Assembly (NCBI GenBank): GCA_021294835.1
Contig: JAJTDF010000001.1
Coordinates: forward strand, 1 to 64,000
Length of the DNA stretch: 64,000 nt
From: Planctomycetaceae bacterium
GTDB lineage: Bacteria; Planctomycetota; Phycisphaerae; Phycisphaerales; UBA1924
Reading direction: 5' to 3'
Shown: positions 1-7,640 of the stretch, one piece after another
How the letters are laid out: the number at the start of each line of letters is the position of its first letter
How positions within the stretch are numbered: position 1 is the stretch's first letter
Notes under the pieces: generated by a model
Databases searched by the model: none
Told to the model about the DNA's origin: nothing
Seen by the model: only the letters and a program-made list of their open reading frames with translations
Position numbers and translations under genes: made by a program

Positions 1-53
1 TGACGCCGACCGGCCCTTCGGCGGGCCTGGATCACGAAGATCACTTCCGCACA

Positions 54-88
54 AACGCCCCAGCGAACGCTCGGGGCGTTTTTGTTTG
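54..88 (+). terminator. Rho-independent terminator of a gene left of the window
   Basis: An 8-bp stem (AACGCCCC at 54-61 with GGGGCGTT at 73-80) has an inner AGCG/CGCT extension and is followed by TTTTTGTTT. It faces the plus strand, so it most likely ends a gene lying outside the left edge. The rest of 1-139 shows no coding feature. Confidence 0.75.
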
Positions 89-139
89 GCGTCGGTGGAT
101 CGATTGGCATGGCCGAATAGCCGATGCGAACCACGCCTG

Positions 140-982
140 TCAGCAGGCAATGACGTCGGGAAGGTCGTCCAGCTCGTGGGTGAGGATGCGGGGGCCGACT
201 TCCGTCACCAGCACGTCGTGCTCGTAGTGCACCGTGGGAGACCCGTCGGCGGAGAAGACCGGCCACGCGTTGCCGTGGGAGACGGTTCTGGACGTTCCTG
301 AGCAGAGCATGGGCTCAACGGCGACAAGGGTTCCGGGGGCACATCGTTCCGTAGCCTCCGGCCAGTCGCCGGGAGAATCGGGAACCACGTTGGACACAAA
401 CGGGGCGTCGTGCAGTTTGTTGTGTCCATAGCCGTGTCCGCCCAGACCCCTCACCAGGTGAAAGCCGCATTCGCCTTCGACATATCCCTGCACGGTGCGG
501 GCCCAGTCCAGCCAGATGTGCTGCGGCGTAAGCACGGCGCAGCCCCGGCGGAGGCTTTCCTTGCCGCAGTCCATGAGCCGACGCACCAGGGGGGTTGGCT
601 CGCCGAAGCAGTAGGTCCAGGCAGCGTCGCCGATCATGCCCTTGTAGCGAACGCCGATGTCGATCTTGAGCAGGTCGCCGGGCTGGAGCGGCCGATCAAG
701 CGAGGCGGCGGTCCCGTGCACAACGCAGGCGTTGACCGAGAGGCAGGCGTGGGAGGGGAACGGGGGGTGGCGGCCGGCTTTGTAGCCCTTGAAGGCGGAG
801 ACGCAGCCCTGTTTGGCGAGGAGGGATGCGACCTCGGCGTCCACCCGTCCGAGGGTCATCCCCGGACGGAGCCAGCCGGCCAGGTGCTGATGGGCCTTCA
901 CGACGCACTGGGCTGCGTGCAGGGCCAGTTCGGCCCGATCGGCCTCGGTCTTGGTGCGAAAAAGGTCTCTCAGGCCGCTCAT
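140..982 (-). CDS. map: Type I methionine aminopeptidase
   Basis: A 280-residue protein that removes the N-terminal methionine from nascent proteins in the cytoplasm. The M24 pita-bread fold motifs are in order: HACLSVNACVVHG, then KIDIGV and GDAAWTY with the two metal-binding aspartates, GHGYGHNKLHDAP with the metal-binding histidine, VAVEPM with a glutamate, and HYEHDVLVTE with the last glutamate. The open frame runs about 190 codons further upstream, but that part is low-complexity Pro/Arg/His-rich antisense to the next gene. The ATG at 982 (MSGLRDLF) gives the normal family length. It stands alone between divergent and convergent neighbours. Confidence 0.93.
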   Translation of the reverse strand: MSGLRDLFRTKTEADRAELALHAAQCVVKAHQHLAGWLRPGMTLGRVDAEVASLLAKQGCVSAFKGYKAGRHPPFPSHACLSVNACVVHGTAASLDRPLQPGDLLKIDIGVRYKGMIGDAAWTYCFGEPTPLVRRLMDCGKESLRRGCAVLTPQHIWLDWARTVQGYVEGECGFHLVRGLGGHGYGHNKLHDAPFVSNVVPDSPGDWPEATERCAPGTLVAVEPMLCSGTSRTVSHGNAWPVFSADGSPTVHYEHDVLVTEVGPRILTHELDDLPDVIAC

Positions 983-1057
983 GGACGGGCATGGTAGATG
1001 CATCTGGCCCGGGGGGCGGCGGTGGCCGGGACCGGGTGAGTCGCGGGCGGCTAGGCT

Positions 1058-1645
1058 TTGAAGTTGTTCGGGGTCGTTGACGACATCGGCCGATCTGTGG
1101 CGTTGCACCCTCGGGCGTGGGTGCGGGTGGTCCGTGCGCGGCCCGGGGCGGCGACCGGGGGCGTGGGGCGGCTGGCTGGGACATTCGTCCGATCCGGTAA
1201 CCTGCTGCTGGTGGTGGGGCTGGCGGCGCTGGCGGGGGTCACCGCGGCCCTGATCTGGCTGGAGGGGGCGGTGGGGGTGTATCTGCTGATCTTCTCGCCG
1301 GTGGCCATGCCGATGCTGGTTGGGGCGCTGACGCTGGTGATCGGGTTGGGGGTGCTGTGGAGGCGGCTGAAGGCGGGGGTGGTGCAGGGCATGCTGACGG
1401 CCCATCGGTGTCCGGTGTGCGATTTTGACCTGCGGGTGCAGGCGGAACTGGCCCTGGATGCGCTGCAGGGTGCGTCGGAGGCGGGTGCTGAGGAGTCGCT
1501 GGTGCGGTGTCCGGAGTGCGGGAGCGGCTGGCGGGCGGCCCGGCTTGGTCATGAGGGTCCGGAGCCGCCGGAGGTGATCGTGGTCCGGCGTTTTGACGAC
1601 GTGGCGGGCACCGGCGACCAGGGCCGGGGCGTCAGCCGCCCTTGA
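1058..1645 (+). CDS. Membrane protein with C-terminal zinc ribbon
   Basis: Unrecognised protein of up to 195 residues. Two strongly hydrophobic segments (about residues 47-68 and 72-100) are followed by a cytoplasmic-looking tail with CPVC (about 117-120) and CPEC (about 151-154), which together form a plausible four-cysteine zinc ribbon. Coding composition and conserved-looking cysteine spacing support a real gene. The start is uncertain: TTG at 1058 and the in-frame GTG at 1097 are both possible, with no clear Shine-Dalgarno site. Its 3' end overlaps the 3' end of hutI by 14 bp, tail to tail. No function can be assigned. Confidence 0.6.
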   Translation: MKLFGVVDDIGRSVALHPRAWVRVVRARPGAATGGVGRLAGTFVRSGNLLLVVGLAALAGVTAALIWLEGAVGVYLLIFSPVAMPMLVGALTLVIGLGVLWRRLKAGVVQGMLTAHRCPVCDFDLRVQAELALDALQGASEAGAEESLVRCPECGSGWRAARLGHEGPEPPEVIVVRRFDDVAGTGDQGRGVSRP

Positions 1646-2879
1646 CGATCTGGCCGGCGACGATGACCGCGGCGACCGGCGGGCGGCCGAAGGCGTAGGC
1701 GAGAACGCGTTCGTCGCGATCGGAGAGCAGGACGAGGTCGGCCCGCTTGCCGACGGCGATCTGGCCCCGGTCAGGCAGATCGAGCAGGCACGCCGGGTTG
1801 AAGGTGACGGCGGTGAGGGCTTCGGCGGGAGACAGGCCCAGATGCCGCACGGCGATGGCCATGACCTCGGGAATGGACGGACAGGGCGCTGAGCCGGGGT
1901 TGTGGTTGGTGGCCAGGACGAGGGCTCCGCCGGCTTGGAGGAAGCTTCGGCCCCGGGCGTACGCGCCCTGAAGATGGAACCCGCACGCGGGGAGCATCAC
2001 ACCGAAGGTGGAACTGGCGGCGAGTGAGGCGAGGTCGTCCTTGGTGCTGGCTTCCAGGTGGTCGACGCTGCGGGCTGAGAGGCGCAGCGCGGCGGGGATC
2101 ATGCCGAGGGAGTTGAACTGGTCGGCGTGCACGCGGACAGGGTGGCCGAGTTCGCGGGCGCGACCGAGCAGAAGGATGCACTGGTCGACTGACCAGGCGT
2201 CTTTCTCGCAATAGGCGTCGACGGCGACACCGGAGGAGCCGGGGAACTCGGCGGAGACGGCGGGGAGGGTCTGGCGGACGGTGATGCCGACGAAGCCGGG
2301 CTGGTCCGGGTCGATGGCGTGGCCGAGCAGGGCGGTTGCACGGATGGTGCCCGGCCAGTGGGCGCGGGCGTCAGCGATGGCGCGGAGCATCTTGAGTTCA
2401 TCGTCGGTGGTCAGGCCGTAGCCGCTCTTGACCTCGACGGTGGTGGTGCCGCAGCAGAGCATGGCATCGAGGCGCTCTAAGAGCAGTTCGGTGAGTTGCT
2501 GCTGGGTGGCCTCGCGGACGGCGCGGACGGTGGACATGATGCCGCCGCCCTTGCGGAGGATCTCGAGGTACGACACACCCCGGCGCTTCTGGTCCCATTC
2601 ATCAAGGCGGCTGCCGGCCCAGCAGGAGTGGGTGTGGGCGTCAATCAAGCCAGGGATCAGGGCGCGGCCCTTGGCGTCAAGCTCGCGAGCGCCCGCTGGG
2701 GCCTTGCGGGGCTTGGAGGCGGGCTTGAGGGGCTTGATGTCGGTGATCGTGCCGTTGTCGATGAAGACGTCGGCGAGGTCGATGACGTGCAGGCTGGAGG
2801 TGGTGTCGCCCCGATGGGGAACCGGGGCGGAGGAGAGGGCGGGCGACACGACACGGGTGTTGCGGATGATCAGGCTCAC
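1632..2879 (-). CDS. hutI: Imidazolonepropionase (HutI)
   Basis: Hydrolyses 4-imidazolone-5-propionate to N-formimidoyl-L-glutamate, the third step of histidine degradation. The 415 residues match the amidohydrolase family length (about 405). Visible motifs are DAHTHSCWAGSR (metal His pair), KGGGI, VEVKSGYGLT, RVHADQF, SVDHLE and ATNHNPGSAP. In characterised HutI the last motif is usually TDFNPGS and its Asp binds the metal; here the codon at 1905-1907 is Asn. The start is the GTG at 2879 (VSLIIRNTRVV); sequence further upstream is proline-rich and not family-like. It lies about 9.7 kb from hutG, hutU and hutH on the same strand. Confidence 0.93.
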   Translation of the reverse strand: MSLIIRNTRVVSPALSSAPVPHRGDTTSSLHVIDLADVFIDNGTITDIKPLKPASKPRKAPAGARELDAKGRALIPGLIDAHTHSCWAGSRLDEWDQKRRGVSYLEILRKGGGIMSTVRAVREATQQQLTELLLERLDAMLCCGTTTVEVKSGYGLTTDDELKMLRAIADARAHWPGTIRATALLGHAIDPDQPGFVGITVRQTLPAVSAEFPGSSGVAVDAYCEKDAWSVDQCILLLGRARELGHPVRVHADQFNSLGMIPAALRLSARSVDHLEASTKDDLASLAASSTFGVMLPACGFHLQGAYARGRSFLQAGGALVLATNHNPGSAPCPSIPEVMAIAVRHLGLSPAEALTAVTFNPACLLDLPDRGQIAVGKRADLVLLSDRDERVLAYAFGRPPVAAVIVAGQIVKGG

Positions 2880-3085
2880 GGCGGATCTCGCTGAAGGGCG
2901 GAGTGCGGACGGACCAGACCGGGGTTGGCGACCGGCTGGGCGGGAGCGGCCGGGTATCGTTCGCCGGTCGGCGGGGCGGGGTGTCCGGGATCGGCAGCGG
3001 CGACTGGCAAACGCGGTGGCAGCAAGAGGGTTGCGGGAGATTGGGAGTAAAGGGAGGGGCGGCGGGCTGAGCATACAGTCGTTGC

Positions 3086-3574
3086 ATGTCTGCCACTTGG
3101 GTTATCGCGGCGGAAGCGGGGGCGTGGCTGCCGGAGTTGATCCTGGCGATCGCCTTGGCGGCGGTGTGCGTGCTGTTTTTCTTGCGTGGGTTGCGGGATG
3201 GCCGGGCGGCCTCGGTGGCTGCGGTCCAGCAGTCTGGGTCGGGCGGTGATGGGCCGCCCGGGGGCGGCGGCGAGCCGGCCCAGTTGGGGGCGCTCGGGGA
3301 GGCGGCACGCCAGGAGGCGATGGCGCAGATTCAGCGAAACAACGTGATGTTCGAGCAGCACCGCCGCATGAATGAGCTGACCATCGCCAAGCTGGAGACG
3401 GAGATCGAGGCGATGCGGACGCAACTTCGCGAGCACGGCCCGGACTCGGAGCGCGAGGAGGCGGCCAAGGAGTACCACGAACTGATGGTCGAGAAGGCCC
3501 GGCTGGAGATGGACCTTCTCCGCCTGCAGATCGCGGAGATGCGGCGGCGGGCGGAGGACTGGCGTGCGGAGTGA
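3086..3574 (+). CDS. Small membrane-anchored coiled-coil protein
   Basis: 162 residues, not recognised. One N-terminal transmembrane helix (about 15-33) is followed by a Gly/Pro-rich linker (about 48-66) and a long charged helix (about 70-162) with heptad-like pattern rich in Glu, Arg, Met and Leu, so probably a coiled coil in the cytoplasm. It is followed 45 bp downstream by the hydrolase gene on the same strand and may be cotranscribed with it. It starts at ATG 3086, 207 bp from the divergent hutI start, so the intervening stretch probably holds both promoters. Confidence 0.65.
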   Translation: MSATWVIAAEAGAWLPELILAIALAAVCVLFFLRGLRDGRAASVAAVQQSGSGGDGPPGGGGEPAQLGALGEAARQEAMAQIQRNNVMFEQHRRMNELTIAKLETEIEAMRTQLREHGPDSEREEAAKEYHELMVEKARLEMDLLRLQIAEMRRRAEDWRAE

Positions 3575-3619
3575 TGCGGGGGGCTGGCTGACAAGCGCGA
3601 GCGGCGTGGCGGAGCGGCG

Positions 3620-4585
3620 ATGGACGTGATCGGACTTGTGTCGCTGCTGGGGCTTGGGCTGGTGTTCGCGTGGGCGACGGGGGTCGCATACACGCTGCTG
3701 ACGATCATGAGGCCGCCCCGCAGGGGTGAGGGCTGGGCCGTCGCTCGCGGGATGCCCCGCACACCGGCAGACCTGGGGCTGGAGTTCTCCACGTGGGAGC
3801 ACCGGGCCAGGGGCGGGCGGGTGGTCTGTCCGGTGAGCGATGTACGTGGACGACGCCCGGACGGGCCGACGGTGGTGTTGATGCCAGGATGGGGGGAGTC
3901 TCGGGTGACGATGCTGCTGCTGGCGGCCAAGTTGGCGGAGCAGGCGGCGCGTGTGGTGGTGTGGGACCCGCCGGGGCACGGGGACGCAAGCGGCGGTGTG
4001 TGCACTGTGGGGCAAAAGGAGGCGGCGGATCTGCACGGCCTGCTGGAGGTGGTGGCCAAGCCGGGGGGACGGGTGGTGCTGGCAGGGTTCTCTCTGGGGG
4101 CGGGGGTGAGCCTGGATGTGGCGGCCAAGCACCCGCAGGCGGTGGCTGGTGTGCTGGCGGTTGCGCCGTATCGGCTGCCGATAACTCCGGGGAGAGGCGT
4201 GATGAGCCAGACGGGGATGCCGTGGAGGCTGACGCTTGGACCGGCGTTGTGGCTGCTGGGGGCGGCGGCCGGGGCCGACTGGGGTGGAGCGTGGCTGCGG
4301 GCGAGCGGCGGGTTCGACCGCGCGAAGGCGGCAGGGTTGGCGGGGGAGGCGGGCGTGGAGGTGACGGTGGTGAGCGGGGAGTGGGATGTGATCAGCCCGG
4401 CTGAGGATGGTCGTGCCATCGCGGAGGCAGCTGGAGAGCGCGGGCGGCTCGTGCAGGCCCCGCAGGCGGCTCATCTGGACCTGATCGGCGAGAGTGGGAG
4501 CCTGGCGGTGGTGGGAGGGGCCATGGCCGCCCTGGTGGAGCGGATCAATGCGGGGCCAGTTGGGCCATCAGCGCGGGGAGGATGA
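3620..4585 (+). CDS. Alpha/beta hydrolase with N-terminal membrane helix
   Basis: 321 residues. An N-terminal hydrophobic helix (about 4-27) is followed by an alpha/beta-hydrolase domain: oxyanion-side strand VVLMPGWGES, DPPGHG, nucleophile elbow AGFSLGAG (GxSxG), acid residue in GEWDVISP and catalytic His in AAHLDL. It is therefore probably a membrane-anchored serine hydrolase or esterase; the substrate is unknown. The start at ATG 3620 has GGAG a few bases upstream. The last 41 bp overlap the 3' end of the convergent sirtuin gene. Confidence 0.75.
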   Translation: MDVIGLVSLLGLGLVFAWATGVAYTLLTIMRPPRRGEGWAVARGMPRTPADLGLEFSTWEHRARGGRVVCPVSDVRGRRPDGPTVVLMPGWGESRVTMLLLAAKLAEQAARVVVWDPPGHGDASGGVCTVGQKEAADLHGLLEVVAKPGGRVVLAGFSLGAGVSLDVAAKHPQAVAGVLAVAPYRLPITPGRGVMSQTGMPWRLTLGPALWLLGAAAGADWGGAWLRASGGFDRAKAAGLAGEAGVEVTVVSGEWDVISPAEDGRAIAEAAGERGRLVQAPQAAHLDLIGESGSLAVVGGAMAALVERINAGPVGPSARGG

Positions 4586-5339
4586 CCCCGGCGGGGGCGG
4601 CCAGCGCAGCGTCGACGGTCGAGGTGAGCGGCGTTGCCTGAGGGTTGATCTCGGTGGTGAAGGCTCCGGCGGCGGCGGCCACCTGAAGGAACCCCGCGGC
4701 GGGCTGCACCACGGCGGAGGTGCCGACGGACATGAACACATCGGCCTGATTGGCGGCCTGGAACGCTGCTTGGAGGGCCTCCTCTGGCAGCGGCTCGCCG
4801 AACCAGACCACGTTGGGGCGGAGCAGCCCGTGGGGGTGGAACGGGGAGGGCATCGGGAATCGCTCGAAAGCCTGATCGGGCGGCGTCAGCGTGCGGCCGG
4901 TAACGGTGCACCGCCAGTTGAGGATGTCGCCGTGGAGTTCGACGACGTTCCGGCTGCCGGCGCGGTGGTGCAGGCGGTCGACGTTCTGGGTGAGGATGGT
5001 GAGGCTGCCGCCGGCGCGTTCGAGGTGATGCTCCAGCGCGGCCAGGGCGGTGTGGCCGGGGTTGGGCTGGGCGGCGAGACAGCCGAGGCGACGCCAGTCG
5101 TACCAGCGGGTGACGGTCTCAGGGTCGCGATGGAAGGCCTCGGGTGTGGCGAGGCTGGCCGGGTCGAAGGACTTCCAAAGGCTGGCCATGTCGCGTTCGT
5201 TGCCCCGGAAGGTGGCCAGACCGGACTCGGCGCTGATGCCGGCGCCGGTGAGCACCACGACATGGCGTGCGGCGGCGACCTTGGCGGCGAGGCGACGCAG
5301 CGGGGGCAGCCAAGGGGGCGGCGGGTCAGTGGGGGGCAT
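4545..5339 (-). CDS. Sir2-family NAD-dependent protein deacylase
   Basis: 264 residues. The sirtuin Rossmann motifs are clear: VVLTGAGISAESGLATFRG, ILTQNVDRLHHRAG, catalytic His in VELHGD, RPNVVWFGE and SVGTSAVV. The Tyr-x-x-Arg pair in RWYDWRR is the class III (SIRT5/CobB) signature for acidic acyl groups such as succinyl. Only one cysteine (NWRC) remains where the structural zinc site normally has three or four, so the zinc lobe looks reduced. The first 14 nt overlap the end of the upstream LOG-family gene, so translation is probably coupled. Confidence 0.88.
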   Translation of the reverse strand: MPPTDPPPPWLPPLRRLAAKVAAARHVVVLTGAGISAESGLATFRGNERDMASLWKSFDPASLATPEAFHRDPETVTRWYDWRRLGCLAAQPNPGHTALAALEHHLERAGGSLTILTQNVDRLHHRAGSRNVVELHGDILNWRCTVTGRTLTPPDQAFERFPMPSPFHPHGLLRPNVVWFGEPLPEEALQAAFQAANQADVFMSVGTSAVVQPAAGFLQVAAAAGAFTTEINPQATPLTSTVDAALAAPAGVILPALMAQLAPH

Positions 5340-5925
5340 CGGGGGTGCGCTCGATGGGGCGGGCCCAGCCGGCCCCGGCGGGGGGGTGATAGGCGGCCAG
5401 CATGGGCAGCAGGTCGTCGACGCTGTCGGAGCTCATGAGCATGCTCCGGAAGCGGGGCTGGATGAAGCCGGCGGTGACGACGGAGTCGAGAAAGTTCAGC
5501 AGCGGCTGATAAAAGCCGCCGTCATTGAGCAGGGCGACGGGCTTGGCGTGGAAGGCCAGTTGGGCCCACGTGATGATCTCGAAGAGTTCGTCCAGCGTTC
5601 CGTAGCCGCCGGGGAGGGCGACGAAGCCGTCGGAGAGGTCGGCCATGAGGGCCTTGCGTTCGTGCATGGTGGTCACCACGTGGAGTTTGGTGACGCCGTG
5701 GTGGCCCCGCTCGGCCTCGACCATTGCCCGCGGGATGACGCCGATGACCTTGCCGCCTTCAGCGAGAGCCGCGTCGGCGACGATGCCCATGAGGCCGACG
5801 CGTCCGCCGCCATAGACCACGGTGATGCCCGCCCGGGCCAGAGCGCGGCCGACATCCGTCGCTGTCTGGGCGAAGCGGGGGTCGGCGCCGGGGGTTGAGC
5901 CGCAGAAGATGGCGATGGACTTCAT
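5326..5925 (-). CDS. LOG-family nucleotide phosphoribohydrolase
   Basis: 199 residues of the lysine-decarboxylase-like LOG family (TIGR00730 type), which cleave the N-glycosidic bond of nucleoside 5'-monophosphates, with cytokinin ribotides as the best known substrates. Motifs seen are IAIFCGST, VVYGGGRVGLMG, GVIPRAM, MHERK (about residue 87) and the diagnostic PGGYGTLDE (about 105-113). It is first in a two-gene unit with the sirtuin. Both enzymes act at the ribose of a nucleotide (AMP-type or NAD), which makes the overlap worth noting. The exact substrate in this organism is not known. Confidence 0.88.
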   Translation of the reverse strand: MKSIAIFCGSTPGADPRFAQTATDVGRALARAGITVVYGGGRVGLMGIVADAALAEGGKVIGVIPRAMVEAERGHHGVTKLHVVTTMHERKALMADLSDGFVALPGGYGTLDELFEIITWAQLAFHAKPVALLNDGGFYQPLLNFLDSVVTAGFIQPRFRSMLMSSDSVDDLLPMLAAYHPPAGAGWARPIERTPDAPH

Positions 5926-5976
5926 GGTCGGCGGCGGGGGTGCGACGCAGGCTGAGAGAAGTGGGTGCCGGTGGGC

Positions 5977-7581
5977 TTACTCAAACCGGCCGCGGTTGAT
6001 GATTGCGAAGTCGTGGAGGCTCGCGATCTCCTCGGCGGATTTGTGCTGGAGTCCATCGAACCGCTTGACCAGGGCGGTGGGCTGGTCGGTAGCCAGTGAG
6101 CCGAGCAGGTGGAACTTGTGGTTCAGCAGTGCCTTAAGGTTGGCGGTGGTGTTGCGGGCGTGGCCGGTGGGGAACATGACCAAGCCGGAGTCCTTGACGC
6201 CGCCGGTGTCGTCGGTGATGACCATGGAGGTGGGGATTCCCTCGGGGTACTTGGCGTCGTACTCCTGGCCGCCGTGCTTGAACTGGATCTTGGCCATGAG
6301 CTTGCGGGTGAGGGGATCGTGGATGGCGGCGTCGTTGTAGTCGTAGGGGCCGAGCATGAGTTCGGCCCAATCGGTGCTGCGGGCCTGGAGGGCCTTGCGG
6401 AGCAAGGTGGCGATGATGTAGACCATGGAGTGGTCGGCGGACTGCCGGGTGCGGGGGTCGCGCTTGGCGGGGTCGCCGATGATGCCGAAGGCGGGCTCAT
6501 ACGCGACGATGGTAATGTCCTTGATGCGGGCGCCGTCGGCGGCTTCAAGCAGGCCGGGGTTCTTCTTGAGCAGGTCGATCAAGGCCTGGATGGCGCCGGC
6601 GGACTGGTGCTCATAAAGGCCGAGCTTGAAGTGCATGCCCATGACGGCGAAGTCGGAGCCGGCGCGGGAGAGGATGAGGTTGAAGGGGCTGTGGCCCTTG
6701 TGGGGCGGCTTCTGGAAGAGGCAGAAGACGGCCTCGGGGTTGCGGAAGATGTCCTTGGGGCCGAGGAAGCCGTGCATGGCCCGCTGCATGCAGACCACGG
6801 CGGCCTCGGTGGAGATGGCGGCGGAGGAGCCCTTGGAGTCCGAGAGCTGCTTGCCGGCGCGGATGGCCCGGAAGGGGACATGGTGAGCGACGACCATGCC
6901 GATGGCGTGCTCGATCTGCTGCGCGGTGGCGCCGAGCATGGCGCCATAGGTGGCGGCGGATGCGATGGCGCCGTGGAGGACGTGGTCGATCTTGTAGGTC
7001 TTGAGGCTGAAGACCTCGGCGAGGCGGCCGCGGATCTCGTCGAGAAGTATCATGCCCCGCATGGCGAACTCGCCGTCCTTGCCGGCGAGTTGGGCGGCGG
7101 CAATGGCAACGGGGTAAAAGTCGTTGTGGCCGAACTCACCGGCAGTGTGGCCGAGGCTGGGGTTGTAGCCGAAGTTGGTGCCGTTGGAGTCCCACTCACG
7201 GACGGCGGCGGAGTTGGCGACGATGGCCTTCTCAGGGAAGACGGGGACGCTGGAGCCGAACACGGTGGCGCCCAGTCGCGGGGTTCCGCCGGGGCCGGCG
7301 AGGCTGCCGAAGCCGCCGGAGGGGGCGCGGTAGCGAAGGGCCTCTTCGCGGAGCAGGGTGGGGGCGTTGGTGCCCAGCGCGAGGGCGGAGACGCCGCAGA
7401 TCACCGCGTCCACATGGAACATGTTGGTCCGCTCGATGACCGAGGCGTCGGGCTGGCCGAGGCCGCCGGTCCGGCCCTCGCTGCCGTGCATGAAGGCAAC
7501 GGCGAACTCGCCGATGCCCAGGGCCTGGTTGGTGTCAGCGTTGAGGACGACGTGGTTGGACGTGTCGATCTTGGTGCTCAT
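5977..7581 (-). CDS. MmgE/PrpD-family protein (2-methylcitrate dehydratase-like)
   Basis: 534 residues of the MmgE/PrpD fold. Members dehydrate 2-methylcitrate in propionate catabolism or act on related acids. Recognisable stretches are YKIDHVLHGAIASAATYGA, RAGKQLSDSKGSSAAISTE and KDPRTRQSADHSM-type sequence near residue 390-410. It is somewhat longer than E. coli PrpD (483). ATG 7581 was preferred over the TTG seven codons upstream. A thiolase gene lies 59 bp upstream on the same strand, suggesting joint acyl-CoA or propionate metabolism, but no prpB or prpC is in the window, so the substrate is open. Confidence 0.8.
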   Translation of the reverse strand: MSTKIDTSNHVVLNADTNQALGIGEFAVAFMHGSEGRTGGLGQPDASVIERTNMFHVDAVICGVSALALGTNAPTLLREEALRYRAPSGGFGSLAGPGGTPRLGATVFGSSVPVFPEKAIVANSAAVREWDSNGTNFGYNPSLGHTAGEFGHNDFYPVAIAAAQLAGKDGEFAMRGMILLDEIRGRLAEVFSLKTYKIDHVLHGAIASAATYGAMLGATAQQIEHAIGMVVAHHVPFRAIRAGKQLSDSKGSSAAISTEAAVVCMQRAMHGFLGPKDIFRNPEAVFCLFQKPPHKGHSPFNLILSRAGSDFAVMGMHFKLGLYEHQSAGAIQALIDLLKKNPGLLEAADGARIKDITIVAYEPAFGIIGDPAKRDPRTRQSADHSMVYIIATLLRKALQARSTDWAELMLGPYDYNDAAIHDPLTRKLMAKIQFKHGGQEYDAKYPEGIPTSMVITDDTGGVKDSGLVMFPTGHARNTTANLKALLNHKFHLLGSLATDQPTALVKRFDGLQHKSAEEIASLHDFAIINRGRFE

Positions 7582-7640
7582 GTCAGGGCTCGGCGGGAAC
7601 AACGGGCGGACGGGGAAGCGGGGATGACGGACGGGGAGGA

